From assembly GCA_026914155.1 (NCBI GenBank), contig JAPPGH010000026.1, positions 34,317-98,316 of the forward strand: a stretch of DNA of 64,000 nucleotides, given 5' to 3'. The translations under genes were made by a program, and so were the position numbers. Under the pieces are notes generated by a model. That model had not been told where the DNA came from. It did no database searches and saw nothing but the letters and a program-made list of their open reading frames with translations. Shown piece by piece: positions 52,657-60,759 of this stretch (position 1 is its first letter; each line of letters starts with the position of its first letter). This DNA is from Candidatus Palauibacter rhopaloidicola. Its GTDB lineage: Bacteria; Gemmatimonadota; Gemmatimonadetes; Palauibacterales; Palauibacteraceae.

Positions 52657-54641
52657 CGGAAAGCGGAGACCGCAAGCTCGAGGATCGCATCCACGACCTC
52701 GTCCGGGGGCATGGAGGTCGTATCGATCTCGATGGCGTCGGGCGCTCGCCGCAGCGGGGACAGCGGACGCGAACGATCCAGCCGGTCACGCGCCTCGAGA
52801 CGCCGGGTCTGGCGCTCGACATCGTCGTCGGTGAAGGGAGCGGCGCGCTGGCGCAGGCGACGGCGGGCTCGCTCGCCGGCCTCCGCCACAAGGAAGATCT
52901 TCAGTTCCGCGTCCGGGAAGACCGCGGTGCCGATGTCCCGTCCGTCGCAGACGATTTCGTGCTGGCCACCCGCCCGGCGCAGGCGCTCCAACACGACCTC
53001 CCGCACCGCCGGAAGCGTGGAAACGGCGGACACGCGCGCGGTCACCGCGGGCGATTCGAGACCGGAGCCGGGGCGGGCTCCCTCCACGGAGACATCGAAA
53101 CCGCCGCCCGCGGGGACGAGATCGATCTCCAACCCCGGCACCGCCGCCTCGAGCGACGGGCCGTCCTCGGCGATGCCCCGGTCGAGGGCCCACCAGGTGA
53201 TCGCCCGGTAGAGCAGGCCGGAGTTCACATGGACGAAGCCGAGTCGGCGGGCCACGCTCAGAGCCGTGCTGCTCTTGCCGGAAGCGGCGGGACCGTCCAC
53301 CGCGATCACCCGACCCGCCCGCGAAGGATGCCCGCGCCGGGAGCTGCGGCGCCCGTGCCGGAAGGGCTCGAGCGCCTCCCAGAAATCCGGATACGAGATG
53401 TCCGCGCACGCGCGGTCGTCGATCCGCAGATCGGCATCTCCCGCCGCGTCGAGGACGCCGAACGCCATGGCGATCCGGTGGTCGCCACGCGTCTCGACAT
53501 CGCCGCGCAGCCGCCCGGCACGGCCCTGGATCGTGAGACCGTCGGGCCGTTCCTCGACGACGACCCCGAGCTTCCCGAGCGTCCGGGCCAGCACGGCGAG
53601 GCGGTCGCTCTCCTTCACGCGGAGCTCGGCGGCATCACGGATCTCGGAACGGCCCCGCGCCCGGGCGGCGAGGACGGCGAGCAGCGGAATCTCGTCGATC
53701 ACCCTCGGAATCAGGTCGCCGCCGATCGAGAACGACCGCAGGCTGTCCGGGGGACGGATGGTCCACGTCTCCAGCGGTTCCCCCACTTGGGCGGAGGCGG
53801 GGTCCCGGTCGATCCGGGCGCCCATCTCCTCGAGCACGGAAAGAAAACCGATGCGGCCGGGGTTGGCCGCCACGGCTTCCACCCTCACCGCGCGACCGGC
53901 GAGGAGCGACGCCCCGATCAGGAACGCGGCCGAGGAAGGGTCGCCGGGCACGGTCATGAGGAGACCGTCGAGCCCGCCGTCCCAGCCGGATGGGTCGAAG
54001 CGCACCTCTCCCGCTCCCATCCGCTCCCGATCGAATGCGAGCGGCACGCCCATGCCGGCCAGCATGCGTTCGGTGTGGTCGCGGGAGAGGGCGGGCTCGC
54101 TGACCTCGACACGCACGCGCGCGAGCACACCGGCCAGCAGCACGGCCGACTTGACCTGGGCGCTGGCGACCCGGCCACGGTGGCGCAGCGCCCGCAGCGT
54201 CCCCGTGGCGCGCCCGCGGAGCCGCACCGGAAGCCGGTCCGGCTCTCCCTCGTACTCGATCCGCGCCCCCATGGCCTGCAGCGGATAGATGACGCGCCGC
54301 ATGGGGCGGCCGCGAAGCGATGGATCGCCATCCAGGACCGCCGCGATGCCGGAGCCCGCCAGGATCCCGGCGAGCAGGCGTGCCGTCGTGCCGCTGTTCC
54401 CGCAGTCGAGCCGCGGAGCCGAGCCGGGATCGAGGCCGCCGCCCGCGCAACGGATCGTGAGGCCGCGTCCTTCCTCCGTGCACTCCACGGCGGCGCCGAG
54501 CCGCTGCATCGCCCGTACGCTCGCCCGCACGTCGACGCCGTCCGAGAGGCCGCGCACGACGGATGCCGACGAGGCGAGGGGCGCGATGAGCGCGGCGCGG
54601 TGGGAGATCGACTTGTCCCCGGGTACGCGCACGCGGATCAA
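52653..54641 (-). CDS. AroA-Cmk fusion: EPSP synthase and cytidylate kinase
   Basis: The 662-residue fusion carries AroA at residues about 1-428 (VPGDKSISHRAALIAPLA, LDCGNSGTTARLLAG, DEIPLLAVLAARARG, ELRVKESDRL, RGDHRIAMAF). A basic linker at about 429-443 leads to cytidylate kinase (AVDGPAASGKSSTALSVARRLGF P-loop, VNSGLLYRAITWWAL, CDGRDIGTAVFPDAELKIFL). It joins shikimate-pathway EPSP formation to CMP/dCMP phosphorylation in one chain; such aroA-cmk fusions are known in several bacteria. The ATG overlaps the RNase Z stop (ATGA). Confidence 0.93.
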   Translation of the reverse strand: MIRVRVPGDKSISHRAALIAPLASSASVVRGLSDGVDVRASVRAMQRLGAAVECTEEGRGLTIRCAGGGLDPGSAPRLDCGNSGTTARLLAGILAGSGIAAVLDGDPSLRGRPMRRVIYPLQAMGARIEYEGEPDRLPVRLRGRATGTLRALRHRGRVASAQVKSAVLLAGVLARVRVEVSEPALSRDHTERMLAGMGVPLAFDRERMGAGEVRFDPSGWDGGLDGLLMTVPGDPSSAAFLIGASLLAGRAVRVEAVAANPGRIGFLSVLEEMGARIDRDPASAQVGEPLETWTIRPPDSLRSFSIGGDLIPRVIDEIPLLAVLAARARGRSEIRDAAELRVKESDRLAVLARTLGKLGVVVEERPDGLTIQGRAGRLRGDVETRGDHRIAMAFGVLDAAGDADLRIDDRACADISYPDFWEALEPFRHGRRSSRRGHPSRAGRVIAVDGPAASGKSSTALSVARRLGFVHVNSGLLYRAITWWALDRGIAEDGPSLEAAVPGLEIDLVPAGGGFDVSVEGARPGSGLESPAVTARVSAVSTLPAVREVVLERLRRAGGQHEIVCDGRDIGTAVFPDAELKIFLVAEAGERARRRLRQRAAPFTDDDVERQTRRLEARDRLDRSRPLSPLRRAPDAIEIDTTSMPPDEVVDAILELAVSAFR

Positions 54642-55576
54642 GGGTCCGGCCCCCCCGTGCCCGCATCCTCGAAGGAGACCTCGGTGGACCAGCCATCGCG
54701 CGCGAGTTCCGCCCCGGGGAAGACGGCGCGCGCCTCTTCGAGCAGTTGCGCCGGCCGCTCGGCGTAGCGGGCGCTGACGTGCGTCAGCACGAGCCGCCGC
54801 GCGCCCGCCTCGCGCGCGACCCGAGCCGCGTCCGCGGCGGTGGAGTGGCCGGTGTCCCGTGCCCGACCCCGCTCCTCCTCGGTGAAGGTCGCCTCGTGCA
54901 CGAGGAGGTCGGCGTCGCGCGAGATCCGGACCGTTTCGGGAGAGGGGCGCGTATCCCCCGTGTACACGACCTTCCTGCCCGGACGCGGAGGACCCACGAG
55001 TTCCGCGGGGCGCACGCGCCGGCCGTCGTCGAGTTCCACGCTCTCGCCGCGGTGGAGCCGGCCGAAGAGCGGCCCTTCCGGGACGCCCATCTCGCGGGCG
55101 GCCGCCACATCGAACCTCCCGGGGCGATCATCCTCGATGAGGGCGTATCCGAGCGAGCGCCGCGTGTGCTCGGTTGCGAACGCTTCCACTCGAAAGCCAT
55201 CGCCCTCGACCGCCTCCCCCGCGCGGAGTTCGTGCACCGTCGCCGCGAACGCCAGGCGGTCACCTCCCAGATCCCGGAGCGCGCGGAGTGTCTCGCCCGC
55301 CCTGTACGGGGCCCAGATGCGGAGCGGTTCGACGCGCCCTTGGAGGCTCATCGTGCGGAGCAGCCCCGGCAGCCCGAGGTAATGGTCGGAGTGGAGGTGC
55401 GTGATGAGGATGTCGCCGAGGGAAAAGCCCACCCCGTAGCGCATCATCTGCCGCTGCGTCCCCTCGCCGCAGTCGAGGAGGAACAACCGACCCTCGCGCT
55501 TCAGCGCGAGCGACGAAACGTTCCGCGACACCGTCGGCCGCGAGGAAGCCGTTCCGAGAAACGTCAGTCGGAGGAT
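54638..55576 (-). CDS. rnz: Ribonuclease Z, probable ATC start
   Basis: The metallo-beta-lactamase-fold endonuclease processes tRNA 3' ends. With an ATC start the protein has 312 residues. It opens ILRLTFLGTASSRPTVSRN (family MRLTFLGTSSGxPT), has FLLDCGEGTQRQMM, zinc ligands H60, H62, D64 and H65 (THLHSDHYLGLPG), and the exosite-side block GRKVVYTGDTRPS with TGHSTAADAARVAREAG. No ATG/GTG/TTG is available near here. ATC at 55574-55576 follows GGAG by 7 nt; a CTG at 55565-55567 overlapping the previous stop (CTGA) is the other choice. Confidence 0.9.
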   Translation of the reverse strand: MLRLTFLGTASSRPTVSRNVSSLALKREGRLFLLDCGEGTQRQMMRYGVGFSLGDILITHLHSDHYLGLPGLLRTMSLQGRVEPLRIWAPYRAGETLRALRDLGGDRLAFAATVHELRAGEAVEGDGFRVEAFATEHTRRSLGYALIEDDRPGRFDVAAAREMGVPEGPLFGRLHRGESVELDDGRRVRPAELVGPPRPGRKVVYTGDTRPSPETVRISRDADLLVHEATFTEEERGRARDTGHSTAADAARVAREAGARRLVLTHVSARYAERPAQLLEEARAVFPGAELARDGWSTEVSFEDAGTGGPDP

Positions 55577-56019
55577 GGCGCGACTCCTTCGGGCGCGCCG
55601 AGGCGCGCGATCAGTTCCGCGTCCGACATCCCGGCGAGTGTGGCGCCGTTCAACTCCACCGCCGGACGATGAGCGCTGATGCAGCGCAGGCGAAGGCCCA
55701 CGGTACCCGCCGCGCTCCCCCCCTCGGCCCAGACCGGTCCCCTGCCCTGGGCAAGCCAGATCGCTCCGCTGCCGTCGACGACCCGGCGTTCCGTCGACGT
55801 GAGCGGTCGTCCGGCCTCCCACAACGCGCGGAAGGCTTCGTCATCGAGGTCCGGCAGGGCCAGCCCGGCGGGAAGCGCCGTGCGCCGGTCCGCCACCTCC
55901 GGGTCGTCGCAGACGAAGTAGCCGAGTCCGACGCCGGACGGCGCCCGACCCGCGTCGTACAGCGTCCACACCGCGCCTTCGATCCGGCCCGACCGCCGCG
56001 GGCGGGCGCCGCCGGTCAT
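55564..56019 (-). CDS. Hypothetical protein
   Basis: The 151-residue protein is predicted soluble, rich in Arg, Gly and Ala, with blocks GAVWTLYDAGRAPSGVGLGYFVCDDPEV and AELIARLGAPEGVAPS. It is framed by an ATGA overlap with the E1-alpha gene upstream and by the RNase Z start downstream, and codon use is like its neighbours, so I consider it real. I do not recognise the family. Confidence 0.55.
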   Translation of the reverse strand: MTGGARPRRSGRIEGAVWTLYDAGRAPSGVGLGYFVCDDPEVADRRTALPAGLALPDLDDEAFRALWEAGRPLTSTERRVVDGSGAIWLAQGRGPVWAEGGSAAGTVGLRLRCISAHRPAVELNGATLAGMSDAELIARLGAPEGVAPSSD

Positions 56020-57155
56020 GCCGCCCCCCCGCCGTACACGCCGTGCGTCACCGTTTCTCCGCGCGGAGCGGCGGTCTCACGGCTCGCCAGCGCCTCCCCG
56101 GCGGCCCGCTCGATCTCCGCCTCCACCTCCCGCTCCACCGATGCGAGCTTGCGGAGGTTCCGCTCCCGCAGGTTGCCGGCGCCGGCGACTCCGAGGTCGA
56201 TCCCCGCCAGGTACTCCTCATAGAGCCCGACCGGATCACGCCGCCCCCAGTATTGGAACAACTCGCGCGAAAAGGTGGCCCGGGCCTCGCGCACGTCGTG
56301 CGTCGCGTGCCCTCCCATGCGGAAGGTGCGCGCCTCGATGAGTTGCGGCCCCTCCCCCCGCCGGCAGCGCTCGGCCGCCACCCGCGTGGCCGCGTAGACC
56401 TCGAGCACGTGGTTCCCGTCCACCGATGCGGAGGGAATCCCGTACGCCGCGCCCCAGTCCGAGAAGTCGGGCGGCACGTGGTGCTGGTCGAGCCGCGTCC
56501 CCAGCGCCACCTGGTTGTTCTGGATGATGAAGATGATCGGCAGTCTGAGCGATGCCGCGAAGGCGAACGCCTCGTGCGCCTCGCCGTGCTTCGTCGCACC
56601 GTCCCCGACCCAGGTCAGCGCCACCCGTGGTTCTCCGCGGATGCGGAAAGCGAGGGCGAACCCGTTCATGACCGTCGACAGCGTCGCGACCATGCTGATG
56701 GGCGGACACACACCGTAGCGCAGGTCTCCCAGGTGCAGGTCCCGCCCCTCCGCGGGGGCGTCCGCCGTCCCGAGGTACGTGCGGAACACTTCCGCCATCG
56801 GCATGCCCATCTCGTGGTTCGCGCCCTGGTTGCGGATCATGGGCCCCACGATGTCGCCGTCGGAACCGCGACGGTCGAGGGCGTTCACGGCCCCCACGGT
56901 CACGGCTTCCTCTCCGGTCCCGAGCCACGCCTTCGAGATCACGCCCTGTTTCACCCACCTCGTGAGGGCGATGTCGCTGAGGCGGAAGCGAAGGAGTCCC
57001 CGGTACAGCGCGATGTGCGCGTCGGGAGGCAGCGCGGCGATCTCCCGCGCGCGGGCGTCGTCCGCCCGGATGCGCGACCGGTACTCCTCCAGGAGATCGG
57101 GATCGGGCTGCCAGGAGACGTACTCAGGGGGGTCGTAGGCCGAGTATCGACGCAT
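56016..57155 (-). CDS. Thiamine-diphosphate-dependent dehydrogenase E1 component, alpha subunit
   Basis: The 379-residue E1-alpha resembles the branched-chain 2-oxoacid or pyruvate dehydrogenase type. ThDP motif GDGATKHGEAHEAFAFAASLRLPIIFIIQNN begins near residue 184, substrate-channel block GEEAVTVGAVNAL is present, and ARTFRMGGHATHDV contains the phosphorylation-loop-like region. E1-beta and E2 are not adjacent here. ATG at 57155 is the only sensible start. A role in oxoacid degradation feeding the propionyl-CoA route is inference. Confidence 0.85.
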   Translation of the reverse strand: MRRYSAYDPPEYVSWQPDPDLLEEYRSRIRADDARAREIAALPPDAHIALYRGLLRFRLSDIALTRWVKQGVISKAWLGTGEEAVTVGAVNALDRRGSDGDIVGPMIRNQGANHEMGMPMAEVFRTYLGTADAPAEGRDLHLGDLRYGVCPPISMVATLSTVMNGFALAFRIRGEPRVALTWVGDGATKHGEAHEAFAFAASLRLPIIFIIQNNQVALGTRLDQHHVPPDFSDWGAAYGIPSASVDGNHVLEVYAATRVAAERCRRGEGPQLIEARTFRMGGHATHDVREARATFSRELFQYWGRRDPVGLYEEYLAGIDLGVAGAGNLRERNLRKLASVEREVEAEIERAAGEALASRETAAPRGETVTHGVYGGGAA

Positions 57156-57215
57156 CGTCCAGGTCCTCGTGGTCCGGCAGGCCGGAAAGCGGCCCGTCGC
57201 GCGCACATCCTAACA

Positions 57216-57248
57216 GTCCGTGGCAAAACCCCGCTACGTTCGAGCGGC
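57216..57248 (-). repeat. 33-nt hairpin repeat, copy 2
   Basis: On the minus strand it matches 27 of 33 positions of copy 1 at 26746-26778. It forms CCGCT/AGCGG with a 7-nt loop, then GGTTTT and CCACGGAC. It lies in the 300-bp gap between the divergent E1-alpha and integrase genes, which otherwise shows only the integrase promoter candidate. Confidence 0.6.
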
Positions 57249-57421
57249 GCTGCACCTCGCCTGAACCGCTGCACTCTTCGTCGCTCCTCGATCACGTAGC
57301 GCTGCAAGTCGGACGCTCGGAATCCCATGATGTCCGAAGTCGTCTGTCGTAGTCCGTAACATCCTGTTTTCACAACGCTTTAGGTAGGATTCCTCCTACC
57401 TTGTCCGTCCAGCGACGACCC

Positions 57422-57450
57422 TTGCTATCCCGCTCCATCCCGGTTACGAT
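57422..57450 (+). promoter_or_regulatory. Possible promoter of the first integrase
   Basis: TTGCTA and TACGAT are separated by 17 bp. A start point 7 nt after the -10 would fall on the ATG at 57457, so the integrase mRNA may be leaderless. No Shine-Dalgarno is seen at proper spacing before this ATG. Confidence 0.4.
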
Positions 57451-57456
57451 TAGGGG

Positions 57457-58665
57457 ATGGATAATGTGAACAGAACCCCCGTGAAACGCCCGCGAGGCAA
57501 GCCCAGGGGCCGCCATCCACACAAGCGGCTCTCGGCCCCCTTCGTGCGCTCCGCTCCGCCCGGTCGGCACTGCGACGGAAACGGACTCTACCTCTACGTC
57601 CAGAAGACGGGAACCCGCAGTTGGATTCAACGCCTCGTCATCCGGGGACGCAAGCGCGAGCTCGGACTCGGCAGCGTCGAACTGGTATCTCTCGCCGAAG
57701 CGAGGGAGCAGGCGCTCGCCAACCGGAAGCTCGCCCGTTCGGGCGGCGATCCCTTGGCCGAGAAGCGGCGGCTGGTCGGCATCCCCACCTTCGCCGAAGC
57801 CTCTAAGCGGGTGGTCGAGCAGAAGCGGGCCGGGTGGCGGAGCGCGGCCTACGCCAAGGAATGGTTCCGCAACTTGGAGATTCACGCCTTCCCCCGCATC
57901 GGGGATGTCGCCGTCTCGGAGGTCACGAGCGGCGACGTGCTGGAGATCCTCACCCCGATCTGGCACACCATGGGTCCCACGGCCCGGTTCGTGCATATGC
58001 GCATCCGGGCGGTCTTGGAGTGGGCCATCGCCATGGAATGGAGGACCGACAACCCCTGCGACCGGATCCTTCACCTGTTGGGACCGCAGCACGATGTCGT
58101 CACCCACCACAAGGCCCTGCCTCACGGCGAGGTCGCCGCGGCCGTCGCGAAGGTGCGGGCGGCGGATCCGGGGAGGGTGGACACGTTGGCCTTCGAGTTC
58201 CTCGTGTTGACGGCGGCGCGGGGCGCCGAGGTCCGTGGCGCGGTGTGGAGCGAGATGGATCAAGAGTCGGGCGTGTGGACGATTCCGGCAAGCAGGATGA
58301 AGACCGGGCGGGAGCAGCGGGTGCCGCTGTGCGGCCGGGCGCTGGAGATTCTGGAGGCGGCCCGAAAGCTGGAGGGCGGGAAGAATCCGGTCGTGTTCGT
58401 GAACGAGCGCGGGAGGACGCTGGACGGGAAGCGGCTGAACCGGCTCTTGAGGAAGCACGGGATCGCGGCGGTGCCGCACGGGTTCCGGTCGTCGTTCCGG
58501 GACTGGGCGGCGGAGAAGACGGATCATCCACGGGAGGTGGTCGAGGCGGCGCTGGCGCACGTGGTCAAGAGCAAGGTCGAGGCCGCGTACCGCCGCACCG
58601 ACCTGTTCGAGCGCCGGCGTCGGCTCATGGCCGACTGGGAATCCTATATCGCGCCGTCCAGCTAG
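57457..58665 (+). CDS. Tyrosine-type site-specific integrase (first of tandem pair)
   Basis: The 402-residue DUF4102/P4-like integrase has an N-terminal arm-binding domain (LYLYVQKTGTRSWIQRLVIRGRKRELGLGS, about residues 40-75), a core-binding domain about 110-205 and a catalytic domain with Arg255 (LTAARGAEVR), His341 and Arg344 (HGFRSSFRDW), His368 (LAHVV) and Tyr378. All catalytic residues are present. It probably mediates integration or excision of an element in the downstream region. No tRNA gene lies beside it to mark the attachment site. Confidence 0.93.
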   Translation: MDNVNRTPVKRPRGKPRGRHPHKRLSAPFVRSAPPGRHCDGNGLYLYVQKTGTRSWIQRLVIRGRKRELGLGSVELVSLAEAREQALANRKLARSGGDPLAEKRRLVGIPTFAEASKRVVEQKRAGWRSAAYAKEWFRNLEIHAFPRIGDVAVSEVTSGDVLEILTPIWHTMGPTARFVHMRIRAVLEWAIAMEWRTDNPCDRILHLLGPQHDVVTHHKALPHGEVAAAVAKVRAADPGRVDTLAFEFLVLTAARGAEVRGAVWSEMDQESGVWTIPASRMKTGREQRVPLCGRALEILEAARKLEGGKNPVVFVNERGRTLDGKRLNRLLRKHGIAAVPHGFRSSFRDWAAEKTDHPREVVEAALAHVVKSKVEAAYRRTDLFERRRRLMADWESYIAPSS

Positions 58666-58695
58666 GTTCGAGGAAGTCCAGTAACGCGAGTGAAG

Positions 58696-58725
58696 TTGTT
58701 GTTGTACCGTTACTTATGTTATACT
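58696..58725 (+). promoter_or_regulatory. Possible promoter of the second integrase
   Basis: TTGTTG (58696-58701) and TATACT (58720-58725), spacer 18 bp, inside a locally AT-rich stretch between the two integrase genes. The second integrase ATG lies 73 nt after the -10. Confidence 0.5.
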
Positions 58726-58798
58726 GCCGTGTCAGGATGTTCACCGTGTTCCAGTACGTAAAGGGTGATCGGCGGGGTGACCACGAAAGGGTGACCGG

Positions 58799-59965
58799 AT
58801 GGGCAAACACGGCAGGAAACTCACCGCCGCCTTCGTGCGGAGCGTTCACGAACCGGGCCTGTACTGGGACGAGCACGGCCTCGTGCTGCGCGTCAAGCCG
58901 TCCGGCTACAAGCAGTGGATCCAGCGGCTGTTCATCCACGGCAAGCGCCGGGAGCTGGGGCTCGGTTCCGTCCGCCTCGTGACGCTGGCCGAGGCGCGGG
59001 ACGCGGCGCTGGCCAACCGCAAGGTGGCCCGCGCGGGCGGCGACCCGAGGACGAAGCGGCGCAGTTCCGTGCCGACGTTCGAGCAGGCGGCCGCCAAGGT
59101 GTTCGCGATGCACCGCGCGAACTGGACCGAGAGGCACGCGGGCCAGTGGATCGCGACGCTTCGGACCTACGCGTATCCCGGCATAGGCGGCAAGCGGGTG
59201 GACCGGATCCGGTCTGCGGATGTCATGGGCGTGCTCATGCCGATCTGGAACGACAAGTACCAGACGGCCAAGCGGGTGCGGCAGCGGATCTCGACGGTGA
59301 TGCGGTGGGCGATTGCCCAGGGCTACCGGGTGGACAACCCGGCGGGCGACGCCATCGGGGCGGCGCTGCCCAGGCCGCCCCGCATCCAGAAGCACTACAA
59401 GGCGCTTCCCTACGATGAGGTCGCGGGCGCGGTCGCGACCGTGCGCCGGTCCGACGCGCGGCTCTCGGTCAAGCTGGGCATCGAGTTCCTCGTCCTGACG
59501 GCCTGCCGGTCGGGCGAAGTGCGGGGAGCGCGGTGGGACGAGATCGACACCCAAGGCGGGGAGTGGACGATTCCGGCGGAGCGGATGAAGAGCCGCCGGG
59601 AGCACCGGGTGCCGCTGTCGGGGAGGGCGGTCGAGGTTCTGGCCGAGGCGAATGCGCACGCCCGCCGCTCGGAGTGGGTGTTTCCGTCGGCGAGGGGGCT
59701 CACGCTGACGAGCATGGACTTCAGCGGGTTGCTGAAGACGCTTCGCATCGGGGCCGTGCCGCACGGGTTCCGTTCGAGCTTCCGGGACTGGGCGGCGGAG
59801 CGCACCGACGCGCCCCACGCGGTCATGGAGGCCGCGCTCGCGCACGCGGTCCGGGACAAGGCGGAGGCGGCGTATGCCCGCTCCGACCTCTTCGAGCGCC
59901 GCCGCGTCCTCATGGAGCAGTGGGCGGAGTATCTGGCGGATCGGGGAACGGACAACGGAGCCTGA
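58799..59965 (+). CDS. Tyrosine-type site-specific integrase (second of tandem pair)
   Basis: The 388-residue protein is clearly related to the previous integrase but diverged: the same blocks RKLTAAFVRSVHEPGLYWDEHGL, QWIQRLFIHGKRRELGLGS and the identical HGFRSSFRDWAAE. Catalytic Arg237, His322, Arg325, His349 and Tyr359 are present. It is a full-length paralogue, not a fragment, so the pair may recognise two sites or act as a heteromer. It has its own promoter candidate. Confidence 0.93.
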   Translation: MGKHGRKLTAAFVRSVHEPGLYWDEHGLVLRVKPSGYKQWIQRLFIHGKRRELGLGSVRLVTLAEARDAALANRKVARAGGDPRTKRRSSVPTFEQAAAKVFAMHRANWTERHAGQWIATLRTYAYPGIGGKRVDRIRSADVMGVLMPIWNDKYQTAKRVRQRISTVMRWAIAQGYRVDNPAGDAIGAALPRPPRIQKHYKALPYDEVAGAVATVRRSDARLSVKLGIEFLVLTACRSGEVRGARWDEIDTQGGEWTIPAERMKSRREHRVPLSGRAVEVLAEANAHARRSEWVFPSARGLTLTSMDFSGLLKTLRIGAVPHGFRSSFRDWAAERTDAPHAVMEAALAHAVRDKAEAAYARSDLFERRRVLMEQWAEYLADRGTDNGA

Positions 59966-60249
59966 TACGGCCTTCGGGTCCCATCCACCCTCCACGACGG
60001 GCCAGAGGCCGTTTCCGGCGATCCGAGGTGCATTTCGGGGGATCTACGGGCCGCAGGAGCGCCTCTGACGCATGATCGCCGGTCCACGAGGGGTCAGGGT
60101 AGGGCGAAACCGCTTGACCAGCGGCAGGTTTCGGTGTTCGCCTGTATCGGAGGAATAGGCGTGGTCGATCGGCGGAACATGTCCCGGTTCGCTGGCGACC
60201 CCGCGCAGTGAGCGGAGGGAGACCGGAGTAACCCTGAGAAGAGGAACCC
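59966..60249. other. Non-coding gap with a hairpin
   Basis: The 284-bp gap between the second integrase and the GIY-YIG gene has no convincing ORF. A hairpin with CGAAACC at 60105-60111 pairing with GGTTTCG at 60127-60133, plus an inner GCT/AGC helix, is the clearest structure. It could be an integration or regulatory site. Confidence 0.45.
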
Positions 60250-60759
60250 ATGCTGCACGACGCTAAGAAGATGGCCAACGCGCTGAACGACGCGGAGGAG
60301 TATCCGGTGCGGGACTGGGACGCTCTCAAGATTCCCAAGAAACACGGCATCTACATGTTCAGCGAGGGTGGCCGTCGATTGTACATCGGGAGCGCAACGG
60401 GCTCTAGCGGCATCAGGGGGCGCTTGCACACGCAGGTCTACCCCACCCGGATCCATCCGAAGGAAGGCCCCTGGACCGTGGAGAATCCGCCCCCCAAGAG
60501 CGTGCGTGACGCCCGAAACCTGTTGTTCCATGTTCTCGTGGAAGACAACAACGGCCACGCCCCCAAACCCGCCCGCGAATCCCCTTGGTGGCCGAAGAAG
60601 GAGGACATCGGAACGCTCAACAAGGCCTTCGAGCGCATCCACAAAATGACGGTGCGGTGGGTGGCGGCCCCCCAAGACAACCCGGACCCCAAGAACACGG
60701 CAATCCGTGCGGAGCACTGCGCCATATGCCTACTTCAACCGAAGTACGTCGCGAAATGA
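60250..60759 (+). CDS. GIY-YIG nuclease-domain protein
   Basis: The 169-residue protein has GIY at residues 33-35 and YIG at 45-47 (KKHGIYMFSEGGRRLYIGSATG), an Arg in GIRGRLHTQ, and a C-terminal Glu about residue 155 in RAEHCAICLLQPKYV, the usual E-x6-L-x-P-x-Y position. So the nuclease core is plausibly active. A Pro/Trp-rich insertion about residues 70-115 (EGPWTVENPPP, ARESPWWPKKED) is unusual. AAGAGGAAC precedes the ATG. Its stop overlaps the next gene as ATGA. Confidence 0.75.
   Translation: MLHDAKKMANALNDAEEYPVRDWDALKIPKKHGIYMFSEGGRRLYIGSATGSSGIRGRLHTQVYPTRIHPKEGPWTVENPPPKSVRDARNLLFHVLVEDNNGHAPKPARESPWWPKKEDIGTLNKAFERIHKMTVRWVAAPQDNPDPKNTAIRAEHCAICLLQPKYVAK

Noticed and set aside
57216..57248. 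The hairpin repeat as a simple intrinsic terminator
   Set aside because: Only a four-T run follows the stem, and in both places the hairpin-T orientation points opposite to or away from a gene end that would need it.
57156..57456. A tRNA gene as the attachment site of the integrase island
   Set aside because: No T-arm or acceptor pattern found in this gap; only the hairpin repeat and a promoter candidate.
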